This document shows positions 44,678 through 52,203 of a stretch of 64,000 bases of DNA, piece by piece (the first letter of the stretch is position 1; each line of letters opens with the position of its first letter). Origin of the DNA: Paenibacillus sp. JJ-223 (GTDB lineage Bacteria > Bacillota > Bacilli > Paenibacillales > Paenibacillaceae); the NCBI RefSeq assembly GCF_927798175.1, contig NZ_CAKMMP010000008.1, forward strand, positions 62,001 to 126,000, in the 5' to 3' direction. The notes beneath the pieces were generated by a model. It was not told where the DNA came from and made no database searches. It saw only the letters and a program-made list of their open reading frames with translations. Made by a program: the position numbers and the translations under genes.

Positions 44678-45418
44678 TCAAATGAAGCCGCCGTTGGCAC
44701 GCAGCGTTTGTCCGGTAATCCACCGGGATTCAGGCCCGACTAGGAAAGAAACGACGTCGGCAATGTCTTCCGGTTCCCCCAGCCGCCCAAACGCATTCAA
44801 TTTGCGCATGCCTTCTATCTGCTGCTCCGTTTTTCCCTCAGTAAACAATTCAGTAAGGACCGGACCCGGCGCCACCGCGTTAATCGTGATTTGCCTGGAC
44901 CCGAATTCCTTCGCCAATTGGCGCGTGAATTGCTCCACGGCTCCTTTCGTGCCAGCATACACGCTGTAAGCCGGAAACATTTGCCCCACTACCGAGGTGG
45001 AGAAATTGACGATGCTTCCGCCTTCCGTCATATGTTTCATCGCCTGCTGGCATGCAAAAAACGTCCCCTTCACATTGATCGCAAACTGTTGGTCAAACTC
45101 CTGCTCCGTGACATCGGCAAGCGGCGTTGTTTTCATGATGCCTGCATTGTTAACCAGAATGTCCACTTTGCCTAACTGGGCAATCGCCTCTTCAAACAGC
45201 CGTTCAACCTCCTCCTTGCGTGCAAGGTTAGCTTGGACAACGGCTGCGCGTACGCCTTTTTGCCGAATGGCCTGTGCCGCCGCCTCAGCATGGACAACAT
45301 TGCTTGTATAGTTGATTACGATGTCCGCGCCCTGGTCTGCCAGTTTCTCCGCAATGGCGCGTCCGATGCCGCGTGATGAGCCTGTTACGATCGCTACTTT
45401 GCCGCTTAAATGGTTCAT
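44678..45418 (-). CDS. SDR family oxidoreductase
   Basis: A 246-residue short-chain dehydrogenase/reductase. VAIVTGSSRGIGRAIAEKLA is the NAD(P)-binding TGxxxGIG motif, NNAG is at about 88, the catalytic Ser is in NFSTSVVGQM, and the YxxxK pair is in YSVYAGTKGA. AVAPGPVLTELF and ITGQTLRANGGF close the fold. The substrate is unknown. It starts 4 bp after the tetR stop, so it is cotranscribed with and probably controlled by that repressor. Confidence 0.9.
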   Translation of the reverse strand: MNHLSGKVAIVTGSSRGIGRAIAEKLADQGADIVINYTSNVVHAEAAAQAIRQKGVRAAVVQANLARKEEVERLFEEAIAQLGKVDILVNNAGIMKTTPLADVTEQEFDQQFAINVKGTFFACQQAMKHMTEGGSIVNFSTSVVGQMFPAYSVYAGTKGAVEQFTRQLAKEFGSRQITINAVAPGPVLTELFTEGKTEQQIEGMRKLNAFGRLGEPEDIADVVSFLVGPESRWITGQTLRANGGFI

Positions 45419-45422
45419 AAGT

Positions 45423-46037
45423 CTACTTCCTCTCCGCTTGTAATTGGATAAGCCCTTTCTCTACCAAGTTCCATACCTGGCCGAATTCCGCTTCAATGGC
45501 ACCCTGTTTCCATTCGTAGGCATGTGCCGGGTGATGAAAACGAGCAGTGGATTGCAACACGGCGGCCGCGATATTCCCCGAATTGGCAGCGTCAAAAAGG
45601 TGGTTCTTTTCAAGAATTTCCCGGATCTGCGCGATCATGTTCCGCACATGGGCTTGGATAATGTCAGCCGATTGCTCCGTAACTTTGGCGTACAAATCAA
45701 ACAACTCGGCATCCGTCTCGGCATAATGACGCTTCCGCTGCACCAAGGTTTGAATATAGGCATGAACGTGACGGATACCTTGGCCCGAAAGCTCCCGGTC
45801 TTTAACGATTTCATCCAACCGGGCAATGATCTCCTCTTCAAGCCATTTCTCGGTGACGGCCTCAAACAGTTCTTGTTTGCTCGCGTAATGCCTGTATATG
45901 GTACCGTGGCTTACGCCAAGACGTTTGGCGACATCCGTCACTGAGGATTTGGCCGCTCCGTAGCGCCTTACCGTATCCTGCGTAGCTTCCATAATCTGCT
46001 CTTTGGTCAAAAATTCAGTTGCTTTCTGTTTGGTCAT
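45423..46037 (-). CDS. TetR/AcrR family transcriptional regulator
   Basis: A 204-residue repressor. The N-terminal helix-turn-helix is KSSVTDVAKRLGVSHGTIYRH followed by YASKQELFEAV, and the C-terminal ligand domain is all-helical. It is the first gene of the tetR-SDR unit, and a palindrome about 75 bp upstream is a likely autoregulatory operator. The inducer is unknown; control of the adjacent SDR enzyme is inferred from the operon. Confidence 0.9.
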   Translation of the reverse strand: MTKQKATEFLTKEQIMEATQDTVRRYGAAKSSVTDVAKRLGVSHGTIYRHYASKQELFEAVTEKWLEEEIIARLDEIVKDRELSGQGIRHVHAYIQTLVQRKRHYAETDAELFDLYAKVTEQSADIIQAHVRNMIAQIREILEKNHLFDAANSGNIAAAVLQSTARFHHPAHAYEWKQGAIEAEFGQVWNLVEKGLIQLQAERK

Positions 46038-46108
46038 TTGTTTGCAAGATGGCCCCAGCCTTCTTCGCTCACCTCCGTTGCAGATAGAATACCACAGCGA
46101 ATGACGAA

Positions 46109-46130
46109 TGACAAATTTTATTTTTTGTCA
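46109..46130. promoter_or_regulatory. Palindromic operator candidate of the tetR-SDR operon
   Basis: TGACAAA and TTTGTCA are perfect inverted arms separated by 8 bp in an AT-rich stretch, the usual geometry of TetR-family operators. Confidence 0.6.
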
Positions 46131-46278
46131 CTGTTAATCATCAATGATCTCGAAGTTGCACGAAAATGGCAAAGACAGCGCTCTAATCCAAGCATAGGAC
46201 ACAATTTCGATTCAGTTGGAACGGGAATATCCATGCTGAACCCGAGCTGATCGCGAGCCCATAGGCTAAAACGCATAC

Positions 46279-46311
46279 AAAAAGGATCAACCGGAAATTT
46301 CCGACTGATCC
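46279..46311 (-). terminator. Terminator after the small Cys-rich gene
   Basis: On the minus strand GGATCAGTCGGAAA and TTTCCGGTTGATCC pair, followed by TTTTT. It lies about 65 bp past the stop. Confidence 0.8.
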
Positions 46312-46374
46312 ATATCATCGTTTCACATCCATTCGGCGCATATTGAACGTATGCTGCGCGTAGATAAATAAGCG

Positions 46375-46575
46375 TTATGAGGAGATATGACGAGTCAGGA
46401 TGCAGGGCACGCCTTTGCCAACCGCTCCATCCAGTCTCATTCTGGCAGCATACTCCGTCCCTCGGGCACAAGGGGTTTTACATCGTTCGCATACATCCGA
46501 AGTGACCAACTTCATCGATACGCGAACCTTGTCACTCTTTGCTGCCGAAGCCTTTTTGCCTTTTGCTTTTGCCAT
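46375..46575 (-). CDS. Small Cys-rich hypothetical protein
   Basis: A 66-residue basic protein. A Lys/Ala-rich start (AKAKGKKASAAKSDK) is followed by VSMKLVTSDVCERCKTPCARG and a later GKGVPC, so three or four cysteines could bind a metal or an iron-sulfur centre. GGGGG lies upstream of ATG 46575, and a clean terminator follows, which supports a real gene. I do not recognise the family. Confidence 0.55.
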   Translation of the reverse strand: MAKAKGKKASAAKSDKVRVSMKLVTSDVCERCKTPCARGTEYAARMRLDGAVGKGVPCILTRHISS

Positions 46576-46739
46576 TCCGATTCCCCCGCTTCCCATATTG
46601 CTTGTTGAAGTACAGCATTATATGGAAATTCGCCTAGAGGTGTGCATGCATCAAATGTGATGGCGAGCAGGGCGTCGGTATACGAGTCGATCACAACGCT
46701 TAGTATGAGGATTGAACCATGGTTCGACGTTCAGGCGCA

Positions 46740-46764
46740 AAAAAAGCCTCTGTTCAGAGGCTTC
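46740..46764 (-). terminator. Terminator after the 61-residue membrane protein gene
   Basis: On the minus strand AAGCCTCTGAACAGAGGCTT is followed by five T, 30 bp past the stop. Confidence 0.85.
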
Positions 46765-46793
46765 GCAGCAAATGCAGTTTAGTTGTTTAGTGC

Positions 46794-46979
46794 TTAGAAC
46801 ACATATATAAACAACAGGAAAATGCCCACAAAAATCCCGGCAACAATCAGCCAGTTACTGATTTCTGTCCAAATGCTGGTGCCTCCGGCTAGCAACTTTT
46901 GCTCATTCTCCTCGTGACGCTGCTGGTGCGTATAACTTTCGGAGCCATGGGGTGGCTTACTGAAGTCCATCATATCCAT
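46794..46979 (-). CDS. Small single-span membrane protein, hypothetical
   Basis: A 61-residue protein with a hydrophilic N-terminus (SYTHQQRHEENEQKL) and one C-terminal membrane segment WLIVAGIFVGIFLLFIYVF, probably tail-anchored. AGGAGGAG lies right before ATG 46979; ATG 46973 or 46970 would give better spacing. Its own terminator supports expression. Function unknown. Confidence 0.65.
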   Translation of the reverse strand: MDMMDFSKPPHGSESYTHQQRHEENEQKLLAGGTSIWTEISNWLIVAGIFVGIFLLFIYVF

Positions 46980-47055
46980 TCTCCTCCTGTTTACTAAGTC
47001 GTTTTTGAATCTCTACTAAACACCAGATCACTTCAAATTTGGAATAATTCGAAAC

Positions 47056-47613
47056 TCAATCAACAGCCAGCTCTTGTTCGGTCACCCATTTATGGTTGCG
47101 AACCATCTCTCCATCTGTTGTCGACTTGTAATCAACCATATAAACGGTCGTTAGTTCGGCGGTCTCGACCGTCGCTGCGGCCCCCTTCATTCCTGGCATA
47201 TGGTCGGCTTGGAGAATGACCTCGTCGCCAGGCTCATACGGCTGATCAGCAGAGTCCTTTATTTCTTCGTGAATAACCCATTTATGGTTTTCTACGGGAT
47301 GGCCACCCGTTGTCGGTTTATACGTAACAGCGTAAGCAGTGGTTTCATATGCACCGACAATCGTAGCTTTAGCCCCCTTCATACCGGGCATGTGATCTGC
47401 ATTCATCGTTGCCTTGCTCCCGATCGGAAAGGTCGGATGGCTTTTCTCCTTCAGATTCGCGGGCAGCTCGCCCGAGCCGGAATGATGCATCTCCTCCATG
47501 TTTCCTTCATGGTTCGAACTGCTAACTGGCTGCGGTTCGTTTTTTCCGCATCCGCTGAACACAATCGTGCTGAGAAGCAATATAGCAAGTCCGATGCTGG
47601 CCGTCTTTTTCAT
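47056..47613 (-). CDS. ydhK: YdhK/DUF1541 family lipoprotein
   Basis: A 185-residue lipoprotein: signal peptide with lipobox FSGC near residue 20, a His/Met-rich linker (NHEGNMEEMHHSGSGE), and two tandem DUF1541 repeats, each with ADHMPGMKGA and later NHKWV. Met/His content suggests copper or other metal contact outside the cell. A palindrome resembling a CsoR operator lies 44 bp upstream of the start, which supports metal regulation. The exact role of YdhK is unknown. Confidence 0.88.
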   Translation of the reverse strand: MKKTASIGLAILLLSTIVFSGCGKNEPQPVSSSNHEGNMEEMHHSGSGELPANLKEKSHPTFPIGSKATMNADHMPGMKGAKATIVGAYETTAYAVTYKPTTGGHPVENHKWVIHEEIKDSADQPYEPGDEVILQADHMPGMKGAAATVETAELTTVYMVDYKSTTDGEMVRNHKWVTEQELAVD

Positions 47614-47656
47614 GAGTAATCTCCTTTAATGAATAGAGTTGGAATCACTTTTCATA

Positions 47657-47677
47657 ATATACCCATATAGGGTATAT
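47657..47677. promoter_or_regulatory. CsoR-like palindromic operator upstream of ydhK
   Basis: ATATACCC, 5 bp, GGGTATAT is a perfect inverted repeat resembling the TACCC-GGGTA operators of the copper-sensing repressor CsoR. The distance to the start codon fits a promoter-overlapping operator. Confidence 0.6.
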
Positions 47678-47805
47678 TTCAATCATCAAAAAGTCAGCCA
47701 AGCGGAGGAAAACGTCGACATGGGGTTTCGGAGCTTTCGTTCGAACTTGTTGATTCGTCCCCCAACTTCATTTATTCATAGCTTATTATCTGGATCGGCA
47801 AAAGA

Positions 47806-47835
47806 AAAGAAGCCTTGCTGCGCAAGGCTTCTTTT
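47806..47835. terminator. tRNA-Val terminator
   Basis: AAAAGAAGCCTTG, CTG, CGCAAGGCTTCTTTT: a perfect stem directly downstream of the minus-strand tRNA. Confidence 0.85.
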
Positions 47836-47838
47836 GTA

Positions 47839-47911
47839 TGATCTGTAGTGGGCTCGAACCACTGACCCCTACCCTGTCAAGATAGTGCTCTCCCAGCTGA
47901 GCTAACAGATC
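47839..47911 (-). tRNA. tRNA-Val (anticodon GAC)
   Basis: A 73-nt cloverleaf. The acceptor GATCTGT pairs with ACAGATC, the D arm is GCTC...GAGC, the anticodon stem is CTATC/GGTAG with loop TTGACAG (anticodon GAC), and the T arm has GGTTCGA. The discriminator is A; CCA is not encoded. Confidence 0.93.
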
Positions 47912-48060
47912 AGATCAAATATTAAATGTTGTATCGATCAAGTAACAGTATCATACCAAGTAAACGCGTACACTGTCAATCCTTTTTTTTAACGTTATAT
48001 TTTCGCTGATTTTGAGCACACTATGGTAAGATTACCAATTAAGTAATGGAGGTCCAACCT

Positions 48061-48312
48061 TTGAATAATATGCCGGAATCCAAAACCACTTCCCATCCGA
48101 TCATTGCCCGTTTGTGCTTCGGTTCAATCTCCCTGCTGATGTGCATTGTTATTACGGGCTGCAGTCTGGAGAAGGATGAACGCACGGTGCAAATCCAGCA
48201 GCTGATGCAGCCCAACGAAACGAACGATCTACCTGTGTGGCGGGACGTTTATTCCAACTCCGTTCAGCATGACGTTTACTCCCCGCGAGGACATGTCGAA
48301 TCTCTGCCTTGA
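48061..48312 (+). CDS. Small putative lipoprotein
   Basis: An 83-residue protein with a signal segment (LCFGSISLLMCIVITGC) ending in the lipobox ITGC near residue 35, and a short charged mature part. GGAGG lies 8 nt before TTG 48061; an ATG 15 nt upstream overlaps that site. No family is recognised. Confidence 0.55.
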   Translation: MNNMPESKTTSHPIIARLCFGSISLLMCIVITGCSLEKDERTVQIQQLMQPNETNDLPVWRDVYSNSVQHDVYSPRGHVESLP

Positions 48313-48334
48313 ACAGGCCTCGATTCGGAAGGCT

Positions 48335-48442
48335 TCACTCCTCCTCATCCCATTTTCGAGAATAGGCCTTCTTGGTAACAAAGTACATAAGAACCATCAT
48401 TCCAAGCGACATCAAAATGGCAATGACCACAACTCCCGCCAT
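48335..48442 (-). CDS. YtzI-like small membrane protein
   Basis: A 35-residue frame, MAGVVVIAILMSLGMMVL then MYFVTKKAYSRKWDEEE. One membrane segment is followed by a basic-acidic tail with the VTxKAYxxK pattern of the YtzI family of short proteins. GAGGGTGG precedes the ATG. It is convergent with the small lipoprotein gene. Function unknown. Confidence 0.6.
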   Translation of the reverse strand: MAGVVVIAILMSLGMMVLMYFVTKKAYSRKWDEEE

Positions 48443-48549
48443 ACCCCACCCTCACCACTTTCCCATATATTCCCTCAACTATACAGCATCCGCCGTTTTT
48501 TGTATAATTTCAGACGGATATGTTATGCCAGAATTGAAAGAAAGAAGGA

Positions 48550-48999
48550 ATGGAATTGGCAGCGGAGATTAGCTATGCACAGACAGAGGAACAACTTCAA
48601 CAAGCGTTGGACATTCGCCATGATGTATTTGTGGTAGAACAACAGGTCCCGGCTGAAATCGAGATCGACGATTATGACGTCATTAGCGCGGACGTGCATC
48701 ACGCATTGCTTCATGTGGACGGACAACCCGTTGGGACGGGCCGTTTGGTCTATTATGCTGACGATACGGCCAAAATGCAGCGCATCGCCGTGCTTAAATC
48801 CTATCGCTCGTTCGGCTACGGCCGTGTGCTTCTGCTGGCCATGGAAGAGCGGGCGCGTGAGCTGGGCCTTGCTTATTCCGTGCTGGATGCCCAGTGCCAA
48901 GCACAAGCTTTTTACGAAAAACTGGGATATGAAGTAATCTCCGCGGAGCCTTTTTACGATGCAGGCATTTTGCACGTCCGGATGAGAAAAAGCCTGTAA
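48550..48999 (+). CDS. GNAT family N-acetyltransferase
   Basis: A 149-residue acetyltransferase similar to ElaA/YjcF. Seen: IRHDVFVVEQQVPAEIEIDD, VGTGRLVYYADDTAKMQRIAV, the acetyl-CoA loop YRSFGYGRVLLLAMEE (near 85), LDAQCQAQAFYEKLGYEV. The substrate is unknown. ATG 48550 has AAGAAGGA immediately upstream; TTG 48556 would have better spacing. Monocistronic. Confidence 0.88.
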   Translation: MELAAEISYAQTEEQLQQALDIRHDVFVVEQQVPAEIEIDDYDVISADVHHALLHVDGQPVGTGRLVYYADDTAKMQRIAVLKSYRSFGYGRVLLLAMEERARELGLAYSVLDAQCQAQAFYEKLGYEVISAEPFYDAGILHVRMRKSL

Positions 49000-49144
49000 C
49001 AACTTGCTTGCTCCCGCCAGAGGAGCACCATTGCTCCCCATGCAAGCAGATCGCCAATCGCTCTCTTTACGCATATTATTCATGCAATGGGGCCAACCTA
49101 CCTAAGGAAGGATTCCATTCGCAGCAGACAAGGAGAGTGTACAG

Positions 49145-49381
49145 ATGGATGCAACGAATCGTGAAACGTTCGTGGCCGTGCAGAAAAACGGCGATGGCGA
49201 CCTGACCGCTTTCCAGACTTCCACCGGGCGCGTGCTGGATTATCAACAAGCATTGGCTGAGGTGAAGTCCGGTGCCATTTCGGGCGTGAACGTCTTTAAA
49301 GGCAGGGATGGAGAAATGTACATCCGCGGCGACGCCGATGGCGATCCAACCAACAACCTGGATCAACTTCCCCCATTCTAA
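49145..49381 (+). CDS. DUF3892 family protein
   Basis: A 78-residue protein of the DUF3892 family: FVAVQKNGDGDLTAFQTSTG, a middle ALAEVKSGAISGVNVFKG and the closing DPTNNLDQLPPF. Function unknown. AAGGAGAG precedes the ATG. It is followed at once by a terminator. Confidence 0.85.
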   Translation: MDATNRETFVAVQKNGDGDLTAFQTSTGRVLDYQQALAEVKSGAISGVNVFKGRDGEMYIRGDADGDPTNNLDQLPPF

Positions 49382-49410
49382 AGCCCGGATGCAGTCATGC
49401 ATTCCACTGG

Positions 49411-49457
49411 CAAGCACCCTTCCATCCTCTTGGATATTGGATCGGTGCTTGTTTTCT
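49411..49457 (+). terminator. Terminator after the DUF3892 gene
   Basis: CAAGCACC pairs with GGTGCTTG over a 26-nt loop that can itself fold (ATCC/GGAT), followed by TTTTCTT. Confidence 0.7.
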
Positions 49458-49471
49458 TATGGATAGGACGT

Positions 49472-49756
49472 TCAGTATTCCATAAAATACTTGACCGCAA
49501 GGTCGCCGGCAGGCTCGCTCTTACGTACAGGCTGCGGCGGCTGCTCCCATGCTTGCAATATGCGAATGCCCTCCAACGAAGATTTATCCTCCCACAAAAT
49601 ATGCTGCCTGCGTTCAAGCTCCAGCAAAGACTCGCGAATCAACGCCTTGCTTCTGCCCGTTTTGTTCTCCAGTTCATCCATCCTTGGCATACGGCGCCGC
49701 TGTCCAGCGTAATTCACGATAATACGCAATATTTTTCGTTCAAAATCATTCAGCAT
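49472..49756 (-). CDS. Small winged-helix-like hypothetical protein
   Basis: A 94-residue protein. LNDFERKILRIIVNYAGQRR and MDELENKTGRSKALIRESLL followed by ELERRQHILWED look like a winged helix-turn-helix (a small DNA-binding domain); the last 30 residues are unassigned. Its start overlaps the end of the upstream 70-residue gene by 7 bp, so the two are coupled and share the SOS-type promoter. Target unknown. Confidence 0.6.
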   Translation of the reverse strand: MLNDFERKILRIIVNYAGQRRRMPRMDELENKTGRSKALIRESLLELERRQHILWEDKSSLEGIRILQAWEQPPQPVRKSEPAGDLAVKYFMEY

Positions 49757-49962
49757 ACTCCCGCCTCCTTGTCCTTACCGGAAATAGGACGCCATGCCAA
49801 TATGCCTTGCTCCAGAAACGTCCGCGGCGAACCGTCGGCCCCGGAAGATGCTCGGATTTTCCCGCTCTTGACGCTATTGATCCGGATCTCGCGCTGCGTG
49901 ATGCGTCCTGCCCGATCCATGTAAACGAGTTCGATCATCTGACCGACATATTTGTCAATCAT
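49750..49962 (-). CDS. Small WYL-like domain protein, SOS-box promoter
   Basis: A 70-residue protein. VGQMIELVYMDRAGRITQRE followed by IRINSVKSGKIRAS and the final RTFLEQGILAWRPI resemble a single WYL/SH3-type beta domain as found in WYL regulators; a relation to YolD proteins is a weaker alternative. GGAGGG precedes the ATG. It is the first gene of a two-gene unit whose promoter spacer contains a LexA-type box, so it should be induced by DNA damage. Function unknown. Confidence 0.6.
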   Translation of the reverse strand: MIDKYVGQMIELVYMDRAGRITQREIRINSVKSGKIRASSGADGSPRTFLEQGILAWRPISGKDKEAGVC

Positions 49963-50002
49963 GCCATTCCCTCCAATAAGAACATTTGTTTGCTTTTATT
50001 AT

Positions 50003-50032
50003 ATGCGAACATAAGTTCTTTATTCAACCTCC
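50003..50032 (-). promoter_or_regulatory. Promoter with embedded LexA (SOS) box
   Basis: On the minus strand TTGAAT, 18 bp, TATAAT. The spacer contains AGAACTTATGTTCG (50006-50019), which fits the Gram-positive SOS box CGAAC-N4-GTTCG with one mismatch in the first arm. The site would block polymerase when LexA is bound. Confidence 0.7.
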
Positions 50033-50056
50033 AAAAAAAGGATGCTCACGCCATAT

Positions 50057-50094
50057 AAAAAAGCCGGAACCCCCGTCTTAGGGTAACCGGCTTC
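50057..50094 (-). terminator. Terminator after the DUF3889 gene
   Basis: On the minus strand AAGCCGG and CCGGCTT enclose a TTACCCTAAG-type loop, followed by TTTT; about 20 bp past the stop. Confidence 0.8.
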
Positions 50095-50112
50095 CATCCC
50101 GCCTGTTTCACA

Positions 50113-50430
50113 CTATTGATTTTCAACCGTGAACTCCACGTTTTTCAACATTTGCGTATCCGGATTGAAATTGACGCGTACATTTACGGCAAATTCCTTT
50201 CCGTTTTTGTCTTTCACCCACAGCTTGAACTGTTCCTGGGACAAACCGCCCGCAAGCGGCGAACGGCCGATATGTTTGTAATCCAAAATGTCGACATCAT
50301 ATTTGGCCTGCGTCTCTTTGACTGCAATCAATCCCCATTTCGCATAATCGGGAATCGGAGAAGCCGATCCTGTCCCACCGCCGGTCGCGCCAAGCAATAC
50401 TGCAATAAGAATAATAAAGAGTGTCCTCAT
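50113..50430 (-). CDS. DUF3889 family exported protein
   Basis: A 105-residue protein with a signal peptide (RTLFIILIAVLLGATGG) and the DUF3889 core: DYAKWGLIAVKETQAKY, DILDYKHIGRS and QEQFKLWVKDKNGKEFAVNV. It resembles B. subtilis YqzG, an exported protein of unknown function. GGAGGG precedes the ATG. It lies downstream of the next hypothetical gene and may be cotranscribed. Confidence 0.82.
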   Translation of the reverse strand: MRTLFIILIAVLLGATGGGTGSASPIPDYAKWGLIAVKETQAKYDVDILDYKHIGRSPLAGGLSQEQFKLWVKDKNGKEFAVNVRVNFNPDTQMLKNVEFTVENQ

Positions 50431-50480
50431 TATTTTCCCTCCATAACCGCATTTCTATTAGCGTGCCCAAGCTATTTAAT

Positions 50481-50786
50481 TCATAGCCACACACGAACCA
50501 AGAACACCATCGGATGCGTGAATGCCCGGACCATACTTACTGCTCCACCCAATGAAAGAAGCTCGTCCCCAAAACTTATTCCCCAATCCACCGACATGGC
50601 GGACGGGGATGTTCCCGTATCTTGGGTCAGCCCGTATTTTTCGGCAAGCCGATCTGCCGTCTCCTGGTCAACACCGCCTTGTTCAAACGCAAACGTCACC
50701 TCTGTGCTCGAAATCTCAGCCCCCAAAAGGATCACAAGTACCGTCCAAAGGATCATGGCAGCTCGCCATAATTTATGTTTTCTCAC
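50481..50786 (-). CDS. Hypothetical exported or membrane protein
   Basis: A 101-residue protein with an N-terminal hydrophobic segment (AAMILWTVLVILLGAEI) and a short hydrophobic C-terminus (FTHPMVFLVRVWL). No family is recognised. GAGGGGG lies 6 nt before GTG 50786, which is preferred to the ATG five codons upstream. Same orientation as DUF3889, 50 bp upstream of it. Confidence 0.5.
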   Translation of the reverse strand: MRKHKLWRAAMILWTVLVILLGAEISSTEVTFAFEQGGVDQETADRLAEKYGLTQDTGTSPSAMSVDWGISFGDELLSLGGAVSMVRAFTHPMVFLVRVWL

Positions 50787-51016
50787 TGAAATCCCCCTCA
50801 TCCCTATCCATTCAATCCTTTAAAGCCAATAAGGCATTTCATCTGATTGTATCGAAAATTCAACCGGCTTGGAAATAACAAAACATAGGTTCTTCAGGAC
50901 TGCGACTCCCGACTCAATCCTCCAATAAATGGTTTATTCCCATCATTTCAAGTGTAATAGCCCTTGTCGGAACGATCCTTCATTTCGCAAAATGATGATG
51001 AGGAGGCTATCTCGGT

Positions 51017-51919
51017 ATGTTCAAACGTATGGATGAAATCGCCATTGAAATTCCTGACGTCCACAAGCCCGACCCGAACGCCGCAGCAGCCGTGCAAGAG
51101 CTGCTGGGAGGTAAGTTCGGCGAAATGTCCACCTTGAACAATTACCTTTACCAATCTTTTAATTTCCGCGCAAAAGACAAACTCAAACCCTTCTATGATT
51201 TGGTGATGAGCATCACGGCCGAGGAGCTTGGCCATGTCGAACTGGTCTCGCATGGCATCAACAAAATCCTGCGCGGCTCCACCGAACACAAAACCCCGGA
51301 TCAAACGCCGTTGGACCCGGTTAAAGACGCAAGGCTTTCCTATCATTACCTCGCCGGCGCACAAGGAGCCATGCCCGTAGATTCAATGGGCCATCCGTGG
51401 ACCGGAGCAAACGTATTCAACAGCGGCAATCTGGTGGAAGACCTGCTGCACAACTTTTTTCTCGAATGCGGGGCGCGAACCCACAAAATGAAAGTTTATG
51501 AAATGACCGACCATCCCGCGGCACGGGAAGTGGTCGGCTACCTGCTGGTCCGCGGCGGCGTTCATGTCGTGGCATATGCCAAAGCTTTGGAAGTGGCAAC
51601 AGGAGTCAACGTGACCAAACTGGTGCCGATCCCTTCCTTAAACAACAAAGCTTTCACCGAAGCCCGAAAATTCGAGGACAAAGGCGTCCATCGCAAGCTG
51701 TACACATGGAGCGAACAGGATTTCAATACCCTTGGACAGATTTGGAAGGGTACGCATCCCGAGGACGATCAGCCGTTGGAGGTCATTCAAGGCGCACCCG
51801 AAGGTGTGCCCATCAAGGAATATCCCGCAGCCGAAGAGGAATTCGCGCCAGGCATCTCCGAGGAAGATTTCAAAGAAATCGCACGCCGGTTGAAAATCGC
51901 CGGGAATATCCACGAGTAG
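51017..51919 (+). CDS. Manganese catalase
   Basis: A 300-residue non-haem catalase with a di-manganese centre that decomposes hydrogen peroxide. Metal ligands can be placed in FGEMSTLNNYLYQSFNFR (Glu), TAEELGHVELVSHGI (Glu and His), FLECGARTHK (Glu) and RGGVHVVAYAKAL (His). It is close to the spore-coat and KatN-type Mn catalases of spore formers. AGGAGG sits a little far from ATG 51017. Monocistronic. Confidence 0.94.
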   Translation: MFKRMDEIAIEIPDVHKPDPNAAAAVQELLGGKFGEMSTLNNYLYQSFNFRAKDKLKPFYDLVMSITAEELGHVELVSHGINKILRGSTEHKTPDQTPLDPVKDARLSYHYLAGAQGAMPVDSMGHPWTGANVFNSGNLVEDLLHNFFLECGARTHKMKVYEMTDHPAAREVVGYLLVRGGVHVVAYAKALEVATGVNVTKLVPIPSLNNKAFTEARKFEDKGVHRKLYTWSEQDFNTLGQIWKGTHPEDDQPLEVIQGAPEGVPIKEYPAAEEEFAPGISEEDFKEIARRLKIAGNIHE

Positions 51920-52104
51920 ATCATGATTTTCCCGAAATCATTCGAAACGGCATGCCTGCAATCCAAAACAAACGGGTGCGGTGAATGGATTTTCGATGAT
52001 CCAATCACCGGGGAGGGCCTGCCGTTGTCATGCCCAGACTCATAAAACATCCACTTTCGCGGGAAGTATGGGCCGGCCTCCCCCAACATGGCCTAAACGC
52101 TAAG

Positions 52105-52145
52105 AACGCCTTCACGGTTCTTCCCGAACCGGCTGAAGGCGTTTT
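52105..52145. terminator. Terminator between Mn catalase and ABC transporter genes
   Basis: AACGCCTTCA/TGAAGGCGTT encloses CGGTTC...GAACCG. It serves the ABC transporter gene and possibly the catalase gene. Confidence 0.8.
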
Positions 52146-52203
52146 GTGGTGTATTGGTTTGAAAACATAGGATGAAACACAGGACGACTCTAGAGCAAAG
52201 GGC

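Larger units (their letters stand above)
46038..46374. other. Intergenic region upstream of tetR
   Basis: Contains the tetR operator candidate and the terminator of the small Cys-rich gene. The stretch 46131-46278 shows nothing I recognise. Confidence 0.4.
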
